From contig NMRA01000054.1 in assembly GCA_002633005.1 (NCBI GenBank), forward strand, positions 252,952-316,951: a stretch of 64,000 nt of DNA, in the 5' to 3' direction. Under the pieces are notes generated by a model, which worked only from the letters and a program-made list of their open reading frames with translations, was not told the DNA's origin and did not search any database. Shown here piece by piece: positions 9,492 to 23,800 of this stretch. Source of the DNA: Phoronis australis (Eukaryota; Phoronida; Phoronidae). Position 1 is the first letter of the stretch. Every line of letters begins with the position of its first letter. The position numbers and the translations under genes were made by a program.

Positions 9492-12400
9492 TTGTATTTC
9501 ACACTTGTCAGGCATACCATCTTGTCATCTCATTCTACCAAACACCATGGACAAATACGCGTTAAATTGGTGTCGGTCACCAAACGATACCTTCCAACGC
9601 TTTTGGATTCACATGCCAGTGATACAGTATGATAAACGGTAAATTTCAAGCTATTTCTCCTCCAAATGGGCCAGGGTCCTAACATGTCGTAACTTTACAA
9701 AGCTTTTACACAGAGTTGAGATGTAGACTTGCGGCAAAACTTGCCACTGGCCGTACGCCTCTCTTTAGACTCTGTAAAAAAGTCAGGACATTTTAGTGAA
9801 ACGGGCCCCAGGAGTAATTGGCGTCGACGTGCCGCTGTGCATCTTATAGAAGCATTTCAACCTCGTGAACTCTGTGAAGCAGGCTAATTAACATTACCTA
9901 ACTGACCTTTCTATAATTTTGTTTGCCAATACCACCATTAGAAGGAATTGATTAACCACCTGCCATATGACACTGTTGTGGAAGGGTTAGCGAATCCCGC
10001 CAAAACTGAATTTTGGATAACCTTGATTGTTTACTTGGCTCTCGATGCCCTGGATGATTTTGTCTCCAAGTTGGAAATGTACGAGATATATTTTATGCGG
10101 TTACAAGACCCCCGGTTTATGAGTAAGGAGGAAATTTCCCGCGGTATTTTATGCAACGAGTCTTTGGCATAATTGAACCCAGGAAATATGGAAATTTTGT
10201 GAATGTAAAGAACATTTTTCAGGCAGCAACCATGTTCATATCGTAACACTGTTCTGACCACCTGGTTTTTCTCCGACGGACAACTGCGCAAATCATGTTA
10301 ATCAGTGGAAGACACTTAGTGTTCGGTCACGGAGCCTACATATTGCAAATGGGTACCCATTCGGTCTACATTGCCAGACAATTTAATCGTTAGGAAACTG
10401 TTGTTTCGCGTTTAAAAAGTTTGTAATTATCGACACGCCATTGGGACTCCTTCCTGAATGGCCTGGGTAATAACTTAAATTGCACAAACAATCACTTTGT
10501 CAAGATACTACAAGTGCTGTTATTTTATTGTTGGTTAATGTTGACGCGATGATAATCGTCACACATTAAACATATTATTATTTCAAATTCTCCTTATTGA
10601 GTGTTTCTATGTCAAAAACAAGGAACAAGGTGTACGACGATGTGTATGTTGTCATAGATTTTGTTAGTTTCTGGTTGTGACGTGCTTAATTTAACGAAAG
10701 GTTTCGGCTTCTGTTCACAATAAAGTTAATTTATCATTCTAACTTTTGCCCTGTGTCGTTGCGTAAATCATGAGTTATTGCAGGGGTCACCAGGGCGGTC
10801 GATATCAACCTCAGTGGTCTATTGGACCCTCCACGGATTCGATGATACGCCACAGGATCAATTATTGATCTACGGCTATCACCGCCATTCTTGAAATTTG
10901 CGCTTTCCTTCGGTATCTCTATCGCCTTTGAAGCATGTCTTATATTCATATATTCATTTGTATACAATTTACGGATTTAGTATTTGGAATAAGCTCACAT
11001 AACCGATATTTGTTTCGAAAACACAAGGCAAACACAACCTCTTGGGTCCAAGAACAATTATTGCCACACATGGAAGAATAAATCGAAGTCGCCTTAAAGT
11101 GCTTGAATTTATTGATATCACAAGGACTCAAATTGTACTTTCGGATGCCCTGATAATTGCGCTAGTTAGAATGTTACGTGATCTTTGTCGACCTCAAAAA
11201 ATATTTAAAAATATGTTTCTGACACTACAATAAAAAAATCTTGACATCACTCTTCCTGGACTGACGGTGACTGATTCATCTACAGTGCTGGCTGTTCAAA
11301 ATGATAATTTTATTAAATGACAATTTTGATGGGAGAATGCTGACAATTTCCGAGACGTTTAACAGAAATTGTTAACGTTTCCGACTAGTAATGATATGAA
11401 ATCTGTCCTGTCGATTTTTTGTTACAGCATCTATAAATGAACCCGCCTGCCATCAACTTTTGTTTGAGACCTATTAACTGCAGTTATGAAAGTGGTTTCA
11501 AATTCATCAAACTGGAGGTAATTCAGGATTTCCAAAGAATTGCAAATGTCATATTTCTTTAGACCAAGATCATAAAATTTCAAGTCTGGCTGATCAGTTG
11601 CAGAAAGCTTTAAAGTTGTCGGGCAAGTCTTTAATTAGCAGTATATCTACAAAATTGCCGATTTTGACCCAATGCAATTACATCTTAGATAACCTGTAGA
11701 ATTAACAACTAGAAAGGCACATTGATAGCACCAAATGGTTCCAAGAATTGTTTGATATAAATGTTTTATGGGAAATACCCTCATTATTTTAATTTCCTTT
11801 ACTGTCGATTTGAAGTTTTTTCATTAAAAATCATATAAATTCCTATACTTGATAGCCGTTCATGCAAAAGTGGAACATTCTAAAATGTTCCAAGCAGAAT
11901 TTTGGCAGTGAATAGTGAATAAAGCATAGTATTTTCAATCGGTCATTTGTGAGGCATTCTAAATCCTAGGGGACTAAGTGACGTCATCACAAACCTTGAT
12001 CATTGCTAATTATCAAGAACTCTACAAAACTACGGTTAGCTTGTGGTTGGAGAGTACCATAGATGAATATGCTATTTGCCGCAATACCGTGAGGCCCGAG
12101 CTAACTAATTATAAAAATTTAAGGCCAGTTAAGAAGAAATAAATTTTCTCCTAAGGTGGGCGAGGGATACACCGGTCCTCTCGAAATGTCTTTTTTCGAA
12201 TATAAGTCTTTGATGACTAAACCAACCCGATCGCTTATAGATTGAGTCACTACAAACGTGTTATTTTCAAAAACTATTGACACCAGGGGGCCGATGATTG
12301 ATAAAAAAAATCTTCCAACGAGTCTAGGACGAAAAAGGGTTGGTAGACCAATGCGAGGACTGAGTGCGAAAGTCGTCACTGTTTCCATCCCTCGTCTAGT

Positions 12401-12640
12401 TACACGTTATTTACACCTGTCAATCAAGCCACAGCCGTTTTCATAACTGAAGGAGCAACAAGGACCTTTATCCAACATTATCCCATATAATTCCCATTAA
12501 TGTACACAACTGAAAGCATGCATAGGCATTTAAAAATGGCGCACTCAATACTTTTTGAACACTAAGTATGCAATATCCCATTGTGCTTTAAAGTTGACAG
12601 TAACTGAAAAACTAAAATGTGTCATCACATGAAAAAACAA
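9492..12640. other. 3' flank between the two convergent genes
   Basis: No confident gene is present. A candidate poly(A) signal AATAAA for the neuropeptide gene lies at 10719-10724, implying a 3' UTR of about 1.2 kb. A reading frame at 9948-10172 (start INHLPYDTVVEGLANP) has protein-like composition and follows a possible acceptor (ACCACCATTAG), but it matches nothing I recognise and may be UTR. Nothing else was seen. Confidence 0.4.
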
Positions 12641-12657
12641 CAAAATTCAATTAATAA

Positions 12658-12663
12658 TTTATT
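12658..12663 (-). terminator. Distal poly(A) signal candidate for the receptor gene
   Basis: This is an AATAAA hexamer on the minus strand, about 2.05 kb past the stop codon. It would give a long 3' UTR containing the inverted-repeat element at 12974-13132. Other hexamers lie closer to the stop. Confidence 0.25.
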
Positions 12664-12973
12664 ACCAGGCATTAGGAACAATGATATTTACACATTAACA
12701 AAATTCTTAGTGTTTAAAGCAAACACAAAGGCTTAAAACGGGAACTACACAGACTTTAATGCACAAGAAACTTGACAACTGTATAGTAATTACAAGAAGT
12801 TCATGATTATACATACACACAAATGTCCCATTACTGACCAATCACTTTCTATCCCAGGTAGGCATAATAACAAAATTTTGAAGAAAGTAAATGTTCTGCT
12901 TGACTCCTACCATAAATTTCAACAATTACCTTTAGACTTCCAAGCCACAGAACTAAAGGTATAGTAGAAAATA

Positions 12974-13132
12974 CCGTAATCATTCGGGTTAACGCCCTGG
13001 GCAGTTAAAGTGGCGAATCCAAAAAATCGGGGGAGGGCGCTTAACCGAGCAGTGGGCGGTTAAATCGAAAATCCACTTTAAGTCGGGTATGGGCGGTTAA
13101 CTGAGCATGGGCGTTAACCCGAACGATTACGG
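12974..13132. mobile_element. 159-bp palindromic MITE flanked by TA
   Basis: The ends CCGTAATCATTCGGGTTAAC and GTTAACCCGAACGATTACGG are near-perfect inverted repeats extending about 23 bp. TA stands at both edges (12972-12973 and 13133-13134), as for Tc1/mariner-like insertions. The interior repeats GGGCGGTTAA-like blocks. It lies in the putative 3' UTR of the receptor gene and could fold in the transcript. Confidence 0.8.
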
Positions 13133-14327
13133 TAGCTTTATCCTGACCACAGGAGTTATCTGGGGAACAAAATTATTAATAACAGGAGTCGTGTATACCA
13201 CTAATTTATTAAAATTCAGTGAATTAATCTGCAATCTAAAAACTTTCCATAATATGGCTTGGGGTGCATTAATTATAGTCAAATATACACCTCAAAGCAG
13301 CCACCATTTTCCTCATTGCACATAACAAAGGAATGTTGCCATAGGCTTATGAGCATTATGTGATATTGTACTGATTCAGTTTATTCTAGTGTTGGGCAGT
13401 CATTGTCAAAAGACTCTGAGAATGTGGCTACCCCCAGTGTGAACTATTGTGGTCAAGTCTACAAAATTCTTATTGAATGAAATCCCATATTAACTAATTT
13501 GATTTGACCACAACCTTGTAGATCATAACCACGAAAAAGGATAATTATCACAATGAAATGCCACCAGGTGGCACATCTCTAACCTTCTGGACAACCATGC
13601 AACCAGAAATTTTAAGATCCTTCAAGAATCTGGCAGAAATGAATCCACAAATTTAAATATTGTTAACAATGTACTTCCCAACTCAGGGTTCCAGTGGACT
13701 CAACTTCCAACACTTTTGGGGCCCATTTCCACTACACTGGCACAAAATGGTACACAATGTATACGGACTTTGAAAATGGAGAACAAGTTATAAGTTAACC
13801 AAGAAATGTAACAGGTGGTTTTTATTTCCTTAGATTTATTTCTTACAACTTATCAAAATTCTACCCAAGATCATTTCATGAGGGTGTTCAAGTGTCTGGT
13901 TTATTGTTAAACACTCTACAAGAGCTCATTTGTTCAGCATCACACACTGGTACAAAGACCAATTATCTGTCACGTTGAAGTTATCGCTAATGACAGAGGT
14001 AATTATCTGGGCTGCACACAGTAGACCCAAGACACTCGCAAAGCATTTGTGGCAAAAAAATCTTTGCTCAAAAACACGAGCAGTGAATTCTATTCTGTAA
14101 TTCACCATTCCGGCAACTTCACTTAAGAGGCAGCCATTTTGCTACTATACGTCAGTAAGATATTGAGCCTACTCAAGAAACAATCGTCTTTCACTTGAAC
14201 GATTTCACATGATCTTGCTTTTTACTAGGTTCTGACGTCTGTAGAATGCAGCACTATACAAAACAATCTTAGATCAATGCTCTTGATAGTCTTGTCTGTT
14301 GGCCCATAGAGGTTCTTGTACTAATCA

Positions 14328-14333
14328 TTTATT
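14328..14333 (-). terminator. Proximal poly(A) signal candidate for the receptor gene
   Basis: This is the nearest clear AATAAA on the minus strand, about 385 bases after the TAG stop. If used, the 3' UTR would be about 400 bases. Choice between this and distal signals needs transcript data. Confidence 0.35.
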
Positions 14334-14717
14334 GATAAAATAACAGGTACTGTGGAATGGGTCGGGTTTGCAAGGTGACAAACCCAACAATTCAGTACAC
14401 ATCTTATTTAGCTCAATTGCATCAAATGCCACAAAAATGCAGCCTCTGGTGAACATCACAAGGATACTTTAACCTATGAGCAAATAGCACCACTTTTTGA
14501 AGCAAAATAAAGTTGAGAATACTCATCAACCTTCAAACTTAAGTGCAAGTTGAAGACTCCTTACAACTGGTTAAATCAACAAGATGACCCATACTTTCAG
14601 CTACAATGGCGCAATATAACATACAAAAAATGTTTCTAATGAAATCACCAAACAGGCATTTAGTATCTTTGATTTATATTTGTGAACAGTGGACAGGTCC
14701 ACCCCCACTCATGTTCA

Positions 14718-14831
14718 CTAAAGCAACATGTCAACATCACTGTCGTCATGGTAACTGGTGACCAGTGCTGATGATTCACTCGATTCTGCCGCCATGTTGT
14801 TCATAAGAACATCATCCTCACCAGACAACAA
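14718..14831 (-). CDS. Receptor exon ii: tail end and stop
   Basis: The last coding exon encodes LLSGEDDVLMNNMAAESSES and then SALVTSYHDDSDVDMLL, stop TAG at 14718-14720. HDDSD is the acidic, casein-kinase-type cluster known from vertebrate CI-MPR tails (HDDSDEDLL). The acceptor GGTTTTAG is phase 0 and fits the previous exon. Confidence 0.94.
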   Translation of the reverse strand: MLSGEDDVLMNNMAAESSESSALVTSYHDDSDVDMLL

Positions 14832-17800
14832 CTAAAACCAAACAAAAAGCAACGTTTGTGAAGTGAATTTCTGTTTTCAAAGGAGTCGCTTCTGATAGGT
14901 TCACCATTTCGTTAAAGCCACAAAGCCACATTCTGGTGCTAAAAACATCAACATTTTTGCAGGTGTGCTTGCCCTTCCAAAACGTCATCACAATCTTATC
15001 TTTTGTTATAATTGAAAAATGGTTACGATACTTTTGCCTGGAATTTCCCCAGACAACCATAGTGCATTGGCGACAGAAATTATCCGCCTTAACAACCAAC
15101 TTAGTGGCCTTAGTCTGAAGCAATAACTTGCCATATGTAGGGACCCAAAGCTAAACGATCACAGTGTTTTACTACAGATTTTAATTCACCAATAGAACTA
15201 GGCGTGATCATAAAATGATGCCCACACTTGACCACCGTATCAAAGACCTACCTTTGAATATTCATATCTATGTGGGTTGGATGTTCTTGGGCTAAATATC
15301 GATTTCAACTTGAGCCTAAATGCAGTCCTGAAATAGACAGACATACATGTTCAAAAAATACTGTATTCTTTTTTAGTCTCTACAGGCAGGATAGCTAAAC
15401 ATATGGATGGCATGGCAGAGACATTATTCCACAAAATATGCCCCTTATTAGTTGGGATCACCTCACATGGCGCAATAAGATCAACAATTTGCAACACAGG
15501 TGGCAAAAAACTACCAAAATTTGTTGAGACTTCTTCCAAATAATGGATCCCAGCTATTGAGTGGCAGGAGTTCCCATTTTCTCCAAATTTGAGCCGCTGA
15601 GTCATCCTAAATGACGGGGGTAACGGTAATTCTCCTATAACTCTGCAAAACCAGTCCTTCATACTAACTTACCTTCTCTCTTGTTTATGAAAGACGACTA
15701 GCAGAAGACCAAGAAAGATGAAACCCAAGAACACTGCGACGATGGCTGCCACTGTGCTTGCAGACATACCTCCACTGACTGAAGAGTTATCATCGTGGCT
15801 GTCTGGTTTGTTATTATTGGGTACAGCAGATGGATTGACACTATAAATGAAACGAGTGCATTGAGAAATGTCTAATTTCAAGCCTTGTCACTGTATAACA
15901 TGACATAAACTCATAGCATCAAAAAATTCATATAATTTCCCTTAAAGCTGCACTTGCCCTCTTAAACTGGCTTAAAAATGAAAACTGAAACCATCAATCA
16001 CTCAATAAAAATGCTTCAAAGTTTGTTAAGTTTGGCTCATTTGTCAATGAATTAAGATCAGATGAGCATGGTAATGTTTCAAACCACAAAACACTTCAGT
16101 TTAGACAGAAATGAAAACTGTTAACAAAATTCTGCTATCGTATGAGAAAAAAATCTGAATTCTGTGGGTTACAGGGAACTTAATTTAAGACACCATATGG
16201 TCAACAGCTGAAATATTGTATTTCCTCATTGCGTAACTCTGGCAAATCCACTAGAGGATTTATTTTGCGGAAGCCCAAAAGCTGAATCCAAATTTAAAGC
16301 AAAAATGAACATTTTGCAATATGGCTTTCAGTAGTTCAGAAGTGAATTAGAAAATATTGTGAAAGGCTAGTTAAATTGAGCAATTTCTTTTCTAATGTAA
16401 CAGTTACGCACCCTGAGTGGGCAGTCAATGACGTTCAAATATTAATAGTTGAGTTTGATTATGAAGCATCAACCACAAACATTAAAATCTCTTCAGTTAT
16501 CATAAGGCAATTTTAAGATGAAAAATAACATTAATTTCAATCTCAGAAATCTTATTGGTGATGCTCAATAAAACCTAAAACATATTTATATAGAAATTCT
16601 TGACATTAACATGACTTAGACATAATGGAATACAAATGACTTGCATAATTCCAAAAGATGCCATCCACCACTGAAAAACGTTTGCAAGATGCATATTTTT
16701 GTATGACTTTGCAGCGACTTCAAGTTGTATTTTTTAAGTAGTAGTATCGTCAGTTTTACAATAAGCCAGAAATAAAAAAAATCCTTTAAAATATCAGCTG
16801 TCTACATTTGTCTTCCATGTCCAGAGCTAAATGCTCTCATACTATCTATTGCAACAATGCTAAATTGATTTTATGCAGTTCCCATGGTCAGGCAAGCACC
16901 AATGAAGATAGAAACAAAACACACAAACAAACAAATACATACACGTCTGGCTTCACACACATTGCCGGTGTCAGCCATTGAAAGACATAGTCACAGCCAT
17001 GAGACTCGTATAGAAATGTTGGTTTGTCCTAAAACAGAAAAGATTAGCATTCAACATTATACAAATATGGGCCAATCCCGAGAGTGATATCAGGTCAAAT
17101 GGACCGAGGAAAAGCAATGAAAGAGCGAGGGCAACAATGCTCTCCTGAGGCCCACATTGCCTGATATGCACAAGGGATCAATCTATTTGTATTATTAATT
17201 TATTATACAATCACTGATGCTCATTTGATTTTTTCATCTCTTATTGGATTAGCAAAGGTTTAACTACTTTGATGAACTGGTGTCGTATGTTTGCTTTGTT
17301 GTCAGCCACTTATGGTTTCAGTCGTCAGATCCCAAATAACGAAATCTGAAGTGCAGGGAGCATATTGATCACATAATAAAATGTTTTGTATAAATTAGAA
17401 AATGACATGATCTCTGCTAGTACCCCAAACATCAGCGAGGACTTATATTAGAAAATGGGGACCACAAATACAAAATGTGGCATGCATTATATCATAATGG
17501 ATATTTGTTTAGTTCCAAATCTGGCCGCCTTAAAAACAAAGTAATAATTAGAAACTGTGCAGCTCAATCAGGCAAACAGCAAAAAACAATAAATATTGTG
17601 GTTTACAGCCTTCTTAGAAAAATATGATGTGACAGACAGTGAAACAATTATTCTTGGAAGTATGAGTCTGGCTCTTGGGTTTGCATGCTAATTATCGCAA
17701 ATGGGTTTTTCAGTTTCAACACATACAACTGACTTGAGAAAAACACTAATTGTCTTTACTGGAATTCCGCTTCCTTCATGGGTGAAATTCAAACAAGCCC

Positions 17801-20800
17801 ACATACGTTTAGGTATTTCTGACCATCAATTGAACTTAGATGCTGCCCCTTATTCTGAGAAATAAAAACATAACCCAACCTTCATGCTGTAGTTGTCAAT
17901 AACATTTCCCTCCTAGCATACAACACATAAGATCTCACGGTCAACGAGATTCCAGCTACTGTGATATTATACGTAAAACTCATAACAGGATCACAAACCA
18001 CAGCAAAATCATGGCTCTGAAAATAGGCCTATGATCCCCTCACCATATATTTGGGGGCTGCTCGCGGAAAATTCCAGTACCCTCCACCAGGAGTGAGGGT
18101 GGGACAAGGAGAAACGAGAAATAACGGAGAATGCAACAACTTTTGATGTTACATTCACTAAAAATACAAATTCTTGGTTAGCTCAGAAAGGCAATTCTTG
18201 TTACTACCGGTAAGTACCATTACTCTGGCTCTTGGCAAAAATACAAAGAAGTGTAAATGGCACAGCAACAGACCGACAGGTCATTGTGTACCAGTGACTG
18301 TGCAAACAAAATGGCTGACACATAGTGAGTTCTGACGCAAGTTAGTCATTGTGTTTCCTCTATGGAAAAGAATGGACATATAACAAGGTGTAGACATTTT
18401 GCTGGCCATTAACATTTCGTTTTTCTTTTATTGCCAAGGGCAAGATGAACAGAACTAAGCAATGAATTTTGCCTTTCCGAGATAACCAAGGATTAGTATT
18501 TTTAGAAAAGATAACACCAAAAGCACATTGATAACCAAGTTCGTGTAACAGTGTTAGGGCATGTTTTCCACCTTGAGGATATTTTAAATAAGTCCTTGAA
18601 AAAGGTACTTTTAAGTCTCTTAAATAGAATATTCAACAGCAATAGGAACCCACCCAAGGCACTACAGTTTGTTACTTTTCATGGACTTAGCACACAATAT
18701 GGTAGAGTTTCATTATGGAAAATTTAGGCAGCTGTTTGATTATTAATATGGTTTGTATCAAATGGCAGAAATCTAGTTTTCTATTTATGTAACAAGAGGT
18801 CAATTAGCCATTAAAAATAGAAAGATTACAATATATAAAATATAATTTTATTGTGCAAAACAACAGAAGAGTTGGTATAGGTGCCTTGATGCCTGGGAAG
18901 GACACACTCAACTAATGCATACAGCCGTGTATAGTGGCAAGCTCAGAAACTTTCCTTTTAGCACTGCCACTTCTAGTGCAATCAATTTCTAACCATTGTA
19001 AACGAAGAAGATTGGTTTTTCATTTTGTTGATGAGAATCAAAAAAACTCTCAGTTGGCTGAAAACCTTGTCGCTTACAACTTTATTGACTGAAATGTACA
19101 CATCCACCAAACAACACTTCCTGTCAAATTTGCATAGTGCACATTTTCTCAGGCTGGATATCATGGCTTAAAGCACTCTGAGGGTGAAAACAAATTAAGG
19201 TATGATATTAACCTCCTGCTCAAGAATCAATAAGTATTTAATGTTTGCAGAGTCTTTTCAACATCAATGACAGTTCACCTTAGTGTAAAGTAGTTCAATC
19301 AATTGTGCGATTTGCAGGTGCTTGGTTTGAATTTCCAAGCCAAATTATTGATTATTGAGTACCAAGTTACACACTTGAGTAATGTAAGTCAACTGAACAA
19401 TTTGTAACCTTTTAATGTTGGCAAACTATTGTAAAATTGAAAAATCAAATTACATGATCTCACATAAAGAAAACATAAAATCAAAATATTAAGTAACATG
19501 AACAAAAACAAAGACAATCATCAAAATATTCTTTCAAAAAAGTTGATTGTATACACCTTTCCTTAGGTTTTGGTTCGTTATTTTGGTGACTGAATTTTAT
19601 TTTTAAAAAGGATATTTAAAAAATAACTAACAAAAATGAAACCATACAAATAACTTTCTTGTTGAATCCAAGAAGACCATCAAACTAGCCTAAGTGCACA
19701 TAACAATAAAAATTGCAGTCATGACACCATGATGTATTTTGAGAATCTAACATAATTTTCAGGGATCACTATGACTTCTAGACGTGACCATTTTCAAACC
19801 AAACGCAATTACAATTCTTTTAATGTATTCTGAATCAGTGGCCTTAAACATGTTTGATTTAAAATTCTGAATTTTTAAACAGTGAACACACTCTGTAAAA
19901 ATGAAAACTGCATTACATGGTGAAATGTCATGAATCTTCAGTTTTGATGATTGAATGCACAATCAAGTCGGCCTGGAGTTTGAAACATTCATGTAGAATT
20001 TTTGTAAGAAATCATGTTTGAAAAGATCAGTTGATTACCAACATCTGGTCATCATTTTCATACACGCGGTGTTTTTGCGAATCGTCCTGAATTTAACAAA
20101 TGGCCTAGCTCCATGTTTTAAGTATCTAAATTCCAGTAAATTGTCACCGTTTCCTGTGAAAACCTGCTAGGGACACATTGTGTGTGACACAAAATATGTT
20201 TTTCTGTCATCTCATGACCACAGCATACAATGTTGTCCCTGAACTCTTATTGTTAAACAATGGACTAACATACAGGAACATTTGATGAAGTGAAGCAGTA
20301 AAAGTTGCAGATTTTCAGACAGGATTGACATCCACTTAATCTCTAAACAGAAGCAGAAACTACATAATCTCTATCATATTACCAGCTCTTCAAAATTGAT
20401 CATGCAAAATGCTACCTACAAAAGTTTCAGTTGATAACGATCTTGAATGATGATACAGGAAATTTGAAGGGATATGCAAACAGACCAGAGATTGAATCAT
20501 AATTGGTCTGAAATTATGACTCATTAGCAGGTAATTGGTCACTTCTTAAACTAAGATTGCGACTCTCGAAGGTTGTCATGCTCGTTAAAAACAAAACATG
20601 CTTAATCAAGATGGAATTAGACCAGGTGAGATTTCAACATGGATTGAGATAACAAACACTTTGGCATGCTGTCAACATTGGGCCAGATTTCTAACAAACA
20701 ACTCCAGACTTTAAGCAAAGGTTTAATAGGTAAGCACGTTTCATAGGTACAGCTGCAGTGGAGGTGTTTCTTGACAATACAACAGCAAACATCATCTCAT

Positions 20801-23800
20801 GGTACAAGTTCTAGTGGTTTAGTCAGTGTAAAAAATGTCAGAAAACACTCAACTGTGAAATTGCAGTGTGCAGGCTTTCCCAATTTGAATGACACAACAA
20901 TGAAAGTTTTGGGTAATACTATCAGCAGGTTAAAATATCTACACAAATAACAGTACATGACAAAAGCAATCACAAACGTAATCAGAAAAAAGTTTGTTAG
21001 CCCGTAACAACAGCTAATTCTGTTAACAAAAATGTTTGTTAATGACTATTATGGCCCCAAACAGCTTTAGGTTATGTAGGACCTTATAAAGAAGTTTGTA
21101 CATTCAGCCAAATATCAAGAAAACTACAGAGGTTCACTCGGTCTGTATAAGTAATACATTTTCTGATAGTAGAAAACCTATATAATTTGATTTTTGACGT
21201 TTTATAAATCTGTCATTAATTGGGTCACGTTTCCACATCTCTTTAGTAAAATACAGCACAAAAGGAAGGTAAATAGCAAAACATCACTGTCAATAACATA
21301 AAAATTACATTGCATCTGATATAAATATTCAAGATGGAAAATCAAAAACACTGTTACAGTTTTCTAAAATATCATACTGTACTGGTTTGATGCAAAGTCT
21401 TGAGTTTGACATTTTCCATAAAAATCGTTAATCTTGATAGCCTCCCGTGCAAAAATGGAACGTTTTTAAACAATTTCTGACAGCGTTTTGAACAACAGCG
21501 AACAAAGATGGCTACCTGAAGATTTCTTAGAAATCTGAGCGGGATCCTATGTAACCACAACTACATTAACATTCCTGTTAGTTCCACTTCCTTCTTGGTC
21601 AAGGGGCTAGGCATAATGATGGGGAATTCTGAGTCATTTTGTCTGAATACTTTTGGCTTGCACTGTATAACTGAACTCTAATCTATTATTTCAGTAGAAA
21701 AACTTATGGATAAGGAAACTTAACTACATTCTGGCAAAAATGGATCCGCAGCATGACCAAATTTGTGTTGATACAAAGATATCATATTAAAAAGCTGTCA
21801 CATTTTTTTTAATTTCGTTTTTGTTTTACAACATAAAATATCACAAGAGCACCGTGGAGCGTTGAAATGCACCCACGACTGCAAAACAAATGGTGTGCTC
21901 CAAGGGGTGTTTATTTGTATCATAAATAATGGCCATTAGATGGCTCTGAATACCTTGAACCCATCCAAAAATGGGAAGGTATCGTCGTCTCTCAAAATTA
22001 TTTACCAAATTTCATGAAAATCCAACAAAGAACTCCAAACTTAAGATACTAAAGGCAAACGTAAAAACAAACCGGCTTTAGTCGAATCCATCCACCTGTT
22101 GTCAAGTAAATACAAATATAATTGCAAAATTTCAAAAACACCTTGCAAGGGGTTAAGGAAATACAGTCAAATTTAATAAATATCCTGCAGAAGATGCGCC
22201 ACAGTACTCCGAGCCGTCCAAAAATCACGTTGGACAGGATGACAGCATAATGCGCTCACATATAAATATGTGGACACATAAAAATGAAACATTTTGAAAA
22301 CCAAGTGCTCACACTGCTTTGAAGAACAGTCAAAGAACGGGGTTTTTTTACTAACTGTCAATTCCCAATTCATTTGTGAGAAAAGCATTATAACTTGGAT
22401 ATTGCAATAATTGCACAATATTCAAAGGCAACTTTTAACTGTCAGTCTACAACTAACTTACATCTCCATCTTGATCACACTGGACATCAATTTGAGAAGT
22501 TACAAACTGGTCCTTAAGGTGGTGACACTTGTCAGCTGACTCGTACACGATCTCCAAGACATCATCTAAAGATTGAAACAAAATATCAATGCTCTATAGT
22601 GGGCAGTCTCTCAGAAAACATCAGATTCTGCACTTGTCCCAGTTATAGAAGAGGACAGTCATGTGTACATGCTATATTAAGCAGCCAGCTGGTCTTTGAA
22701 AATACCCTGACCACAACATACAAAGACCATCATCTTAAGAACACTCAAAACAGTTCTTGGTGCAGTAAAGAACCCCATTAGCTGTGCATAGCAAGGTTTC
22801 ACTGGCTGAAGCAGAGACAGAATTGGACTGCTAGATCTGATAGGAGATACTGACCCCAAATATTTCTCAGAGTTCTAACTACTAGGGTAATGAACAAGTG
22901 AAGAAATTAGTCTTGAAAATGCAATGTTATTTTGATATGACAAGTACTCTGGTTGTGCTGCTCACTGAGTCATTTGTAAAGAAACAGTTATTTTGCAAAA
23001 CATGAGTGCTGGTCTTTAAAGATGTCTCATGACTTTTTTTGGTCACTCCTTCTTGAAACACGTCTATTTTATTTCCAATTGATTGGTTTCCAAGGCACTC
23101 CGGTCGTCGACCAATTTTCCGACTTAATGCATTGTGTTCCGTACACGACAAAACAAAAAGCTATTGAAGTAACAATTCACAGATGGCTTATATTCATGAT
23201 GCGAAATGAAACAAGATTACCGATTGAACTATTATATTTTCTTTTGCATTTATTTGTACTTTGTAATGGCGACATGTTTGAATTGCTGAAAATTGCCATG
23301 TGTATATTATGAATGCAAAGACATTCCATTTGCTGAAGTTATGTTAAATAGATTCGTCATTAGTTTATAAAAGGTATTGGTGATATGTGATGAATGAATT
23401 TCAATGAATTCTATCACCAAGCATTAACCTTCATTCAATTTTCGCCACTGCCAGCAAAGTTAGTGGTGAACCATTAATAATAGTTGACCAAATTAAATAA
23501 TCAATACATAATTTTGCTCGAATAATACATAGTTTTTCTGAAACCTAGAACAATACTGGCCACCCTTGAAAGCAGTAGACCAAACTAAAGTGATGCTATA
23601 AGTTTTCAAGTTTATGTTGCATGACAATGACCATGCAACACTAACAAGCAAAGAAACTGCAGTTTTAACTGCGTAATGGAATATTTAAATATATTTAATA
23701 AAAACACTCCATTAAAGATTCCAGCCAGTCTCAGATATAAGCTGACCCCAACTTCATATTGTGACGTATAAGGCCACATGCTCAAGTATAAAAAACATAT

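Noticed and set aside
16884-17171. Plus and minus ORFs of 66-67 residues
   Set aside because: They are other frames of the exon at 16943-17028 and its flanking intron; the true frame gives KPTFLYESHGCDYVF.
22599-22781. SWIM-zinc-finger-like motif CTCPSYRRGQSCVH on the plus strand
   Set aside because: It is a 60-codon chance frame inside a receptor intron with no other transposase or domain residues around it.
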